In this document: one piece after another, positions 40,039 through 42,357 of the stretch
Layout: the number at the start of each line of letters is the position of its first letter
How positions within the stretch are numbered: position 1 is the first letter of the stretch
Source: Muribaculaceae bacterium
GTDB taxonomy: Bacteria > Bacteroidota > Bacteroidia > Bacteroidales > Muribaculaceae
Length of the DNA: 42,357 bases
Assembly: GCA_017473615.1 (NCBI GenBank)
Contig: JAFUKL010000024.1
Coordinates: forward strand, 68,029-110,385
Direction: 5' to 3'
Translations under genes and position numbers: made by a program
The notes under the pieces: model-generated
Databases searched by the model: none
Told to the model about the DNA's origin: nothing
Seen by the model: only the letters and a program-made list of their open reading frames with translations

Positions 40039-42357
40039 ATGAGAGCGAATTGCCGATTCACAGTTGTTTTGTGTACGTTGCTGTTTGTTGCGTTCTGCGC
40101 ATGTCACGCATACGCTCAGGAACGGAATTATGTGCGCAGTGCCATAATGACCTATCCGTTAAAAGAGGTTTCCGGGACGGAGTTCGATTTGGCTCGCGTG
40201 ACAGTGACCTATTACGATGGCTTGGGACGCCCGATTCAGCAGGTGCGTCAGGCTGCCGGCGGAAACGCTTTCGACATTCACACCGTTACCGAATATGACT
40301 CCTACGGTCGCCCTTACAGAACATGGCTGCCGGTGGAGAGCAACGGCACAAGCGGGGCTTACTCAGACCCATCGACGCTGAAAACGTTGGCTCAATCATT
40401 CTATGGCGATACCCGACCCTATACCGAGACCGAATATGCACGGATTCCTGAGATATGCGAGGAGGTTATTCACAACCCCGGTGCAGCATGGCATGCTGCA
40501 GGCGTATCCGCATATCGATACAAGGGCTTTAATCTATACGGCAATTCCGACTACGGCTGTGCGCGTTTCGATGTATCTTCCGACGGTTCTCTCATCCTTA
40601 ACGACGAATACGACAGCGGAAGACTGAGGTATGAGGACAGCATCGATGAAGACAATTGCAGCATAACCCGCTTTTTCGACCGGGAAAACCGTATGGTGCT
40701 TGAACGCCGTTGTTCGGACGGGGGGAACCTCGATACGTATTATGTTCATAACATTATGGGGCAGCTAAGCTATGTCATTCCCCCGAAAGCAGCATCGGTG
40801 TTGCTCGATGCCGATGACGGACCGTGTGACACAGCCGTGGTGCGCAAGCTGTGCAGTCACTATGGTTACGACAGCTACGGACGCATGATAGAGAGTCGTC
40901 GTCCGGGAGCCGAGCCGGAATACTTGGTTTATGACGCATTGGATAACGTGGTGATGCGGCAGGATGGCAACCTGCGGAAGGAGAACAAATGGCGTGTCAC
41001 CAAACTCGACCATCGATACCGCAAGGCGGTGGAAGGCATAGCCACATTGCCGGGCGAAACACGTGCCACTCTGCAGGAGCGCTGGAAAAAAGACCTTGCC
41101 ATAGAATCGGTTCAACCGTCATACTCCGGGATGGACGGACTGTTCTACAGCGACACCTGCGGAATCGATAACTTCAAGCCTGATGTGGCTTATTTCTACG
41201 ATAACTATGATGTGTGGAACGGTGTAGCAGGAGAGTCTTTGCCCACCGACAGCGACTACCCCTCGGGAATGCCCAACGGTATGGGACTGCTCACGGGCAA
41301 GGCGGTGTGGGAAGAGGGATATGCGGTGGTCAGTGCATACACCTACGACGACCGACGTCGCCTTATCCTTGATTGTGAATACAACTTCGATGGAATTTAC
41401 CGTATTCACACTTTCCATAAATACAATTTCGCCGGAGACCTCATAGGGAAGAAAACCGTATATACCAACAACGACCTATGGTTAACATATCAAAGCGAGT
41501 ATACCTACGATCGCGATTATTGGGGAAATCTGCTCACCGTATATCACCGAATGAACGATGAACAGGAACGCATATTGTACACTTACGGTTACGATGAAGT
41601 GGCACGTCAATCCGAGAAAAGGATATATCCTCGCAATGCCGAAAGTTTCTATCTGTCGACCTACGACTACAACATAAGAAGTCAACTCACCGAATTAAGT
41701 TCGCCTATGTTCAGCCAATGGTTGCACTATCAGGACAGCATCCCGGGCAGCACGCCTCGCCGGGGTGGTTCTCCGAGTGCGATGGAGTTTACAAGTGTAT
41801 CGGAAAGCGGCAGTCTCGACACCTGTACGGTGAGATATGGTTACGACGATTTCGATCGCCTTGTTTCAGTTAATGCCCCTTTTAATTCGATTGGGGAATT
41901 TAATGAAAATTTCAATTACGACGAAAACGGTAATCCCCTTTCCATCACTCGAGGAGGTTCCGACATAAATTCGGTGCAATGCATAGAACTCGAATACGAC
42001 GGAAACCAAATAAGCGCACTCAACGAGAGCAAACTCGCAGACGGCTTATTTCCCGACATACCGGCGGTGACGAAAGGCGACTATGAAACGGGGTGGACGT
42101 ATGATGCCAACGGAAACCGTACATCCGACCCGTCAAAAGGAATCACCTCCATAACCTACAATCATCTGAATCAGCCGTTGAAGTTCACATTTGAGGACGG
42201 CAGTTATATAGAACACCGATATCGCAGCGACGGTACGCTATACGGGCGAACCGAACGGGAGAAGATTATCACCACCACGGTAAACGGCGGTGCAACCGAT
42301 TCATGGAGGTGGCAATCCGTTTCCATAACCAAAGCGGGTGATTTTACGCTTGTATCC
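40039..42357 (+). CDS. Secreted RHS/YD-repeat protein (DUF6443-like N-terminus), 3' end outside window
   Basis: From ATG 40039 the frame stays open for 773 codons to the right edge; I read every line and found no stop. The N-terminus is a Sec signal peptide (about 1-27, ending CHAYAQ). A DUF6443-like start follows (VTYYDGLGRPIQQVRQAAGG at about 55-74). Many YD-type repeats come next (YDSYGRPYRT, YGYDSYGRMIES, YTYDDRRRLIL, YGYDEVARQSEK, YGYDDFDRLVSV, NYDENGNPLSI, YDANGNRTSD). Such repeats build the hollow beta cocoon of RHS proteins. In related proteins a variable C-terminal toxin or effector follows the RHS core, and that part is not visible here. GC content in sampled lines (57-60%) is higher than in most neighbours, hinting at foreign origin. 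Confidence 0.88.
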   Translation, partial: MRANCRFTVVLCTLLFVAFCACHAYAQERNYVRSAIMTYPLKEVSGTEFDLARVTVTYYDGLGRPIQQVRQAAGGNAFDIHTVTEYDSYGRPYRTWLPVESNGTSGAYSDPSTLKTLAQSFYGDTRPYTETEYARIPEICEEVIHNPGAAWHAAGVSAYRYKGFNLYGNSDYGCARFDVSSDGSLILNDEYDSGRLRYEDSIDEDNCSITRFFDRENRMVLERRCSDGGNLDTYYVHNIMGQLSYVIPPKAASVLLDADDGPCDTAVVRKLCSHYGYDSYGRMIESRRPGAEPEYLVYDALDNVVMRQDGNLRKENKWRVTKLDHRYRKAVEGIATLPGETRATLQERWKKDLAIESVQPSYSGMDGLFYSDTCGIDNFKPDVAYFYDNYDVWNGVAGESLPTDSDYPSGMPNGMGLLTGKAVWEEGYAVVSAYTYDDRRRLILDCEYNFDGIYRIHTFHKYNFAGDLIGKKTVYTNNDLWLTYQSEYTYDRDYWGNLLTVYHRMNDEQERILYTYGYDEVARQSEKRIYPRNAESFYLSTYDYNIRSQLTELSSPMFSQWLHYQDSIPGSTPRRGGSPSAMEFTSVSESGSLDTCTVRYGYDDFDRLVSVNAPFNSIGEFNENFNYDENGNPLSITRGGSDINSVQCIELEYDGNQISALNESKLADGLFPDIPAVTKGDYETGWTYDANGNRTSDPSKGITSITYNHLNQPLKFTFEDGSYIEHRYRSDGTLYGRTEREKIITTTVNGGATDSWRWQSVSITKAGDFTLVS

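Noticed and set aside
40534-41685. Several minus-strand open frames opposite the right-end gene
   Set aside because: The plus strand is open without stop for 773 codons and shows YD repeats. The minus frames are by-products of its higher GC content.
1-42357. CRISPR arrays, tRNA or rRNA genes, transposase genes
   Set aside because: I looked through the intergenic stretches and saw no regularly spaced repeats, no cloverleaf with a T-loop GTTCGANTC, no rRNA segments and no transposase-like protein.

Overview
The window reads as a chromosomal segment of a gut-type Bacteroidales bacterium (phylum Bacteroidota). The evidence is a SusC/SusD pair with an ECF sigma/FecR switch, lipoproteins with Bacteroidota-style Cys-Asp/Glu N-termini, T9SS-type C-terminal domains, a fused FeoA-FeoB, a malic enzyme-phosphotransacetylase fusion, a men gene cluster, and promoters of the TTTG-N19..23-TAnnTTTG type. 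Shine-Dalgarno sites are mostly absent. The family could be Muribaculaceae or a relative, but that is a guess. Base composition is uneven: highly biased, GC-richer codon use in the SusC-to-amidase block and in the last gene, and AT-rich stretches elsewhere. All composition statements are hand counts of a few lines, not a computed profile.

Layout. 1-4224 (+): the 3' end of an outer-membrane beta-barrel protein, then an ABC ATPase and an FtsX/MacB-type permease. 4363-5727 (+): a stand-alone TrpB2-type tryptophan synthase beta chain with its own promoter. 5979-20989 (+): the main accessory locus: ECF sigma factor, FecR anti-sigma, SusC with an STN signalling domain, SusD, a SusE-position lipoprotein, a strong terminator, a secreted beta-propeller protein, a secreted N-acetylmuramoyl-L-alanine amidase fused to a paralogous propeller, a structured RNA/terminator, and a GHL10 glycoside hydrolase lipoprotein. 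21095-24602 (+): hisS, a bile acid:Na+ symporter-family transporter, a Crp/Fnr-type regulator and a small TSCPD protein. 24606-25118 (-) is a second ECF sigma factor and 25266-25613 (+) a short NfeD-like protein. 25702-30982 (-): a CPA1-type antiporter, a POT-like MFS transporter and FeoAB. 31132-35800 (-): menD-menB-menC-menE, without menF. 35861-36055 is a fold-back, MITE-like repeat. 36054-37331 (-) is a secreted histidine acid phosphatase and 37448-39733 (-) the malic enzyme-Pta fusion. 40039 to the right edge (+) is a large RHS/YD-repeat secreted protein that runs out of the window.

How the genes may work together. The most interesting reading is that 5979-20989 is a signal-controlled locus for harvesting peptidoglycan or denuded glycan strands. 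The amidase would remove stem peptides from glycan strands. The GHL10 lipoprotein would cut denuded glycans, as reported for E. coli DigH. SusCD would import the fragments, and the SusC STN domain would report substrate to FecR and the sigma factor. Two propeller proteins, one alone and one fused to the amidase, share a module and may bind ligand or anchor the enzymes. Gene identities are well supported, but the substrate is an inference. A 102-base RNA element before the GHL10 gene has two mutually exclusive pairings and could attenuate that gene. The remaining genes are mostly housekeeping: anaerobic menaquinone synthesis, ferrous iron uptake, tRNA charging and C4 metabolism.
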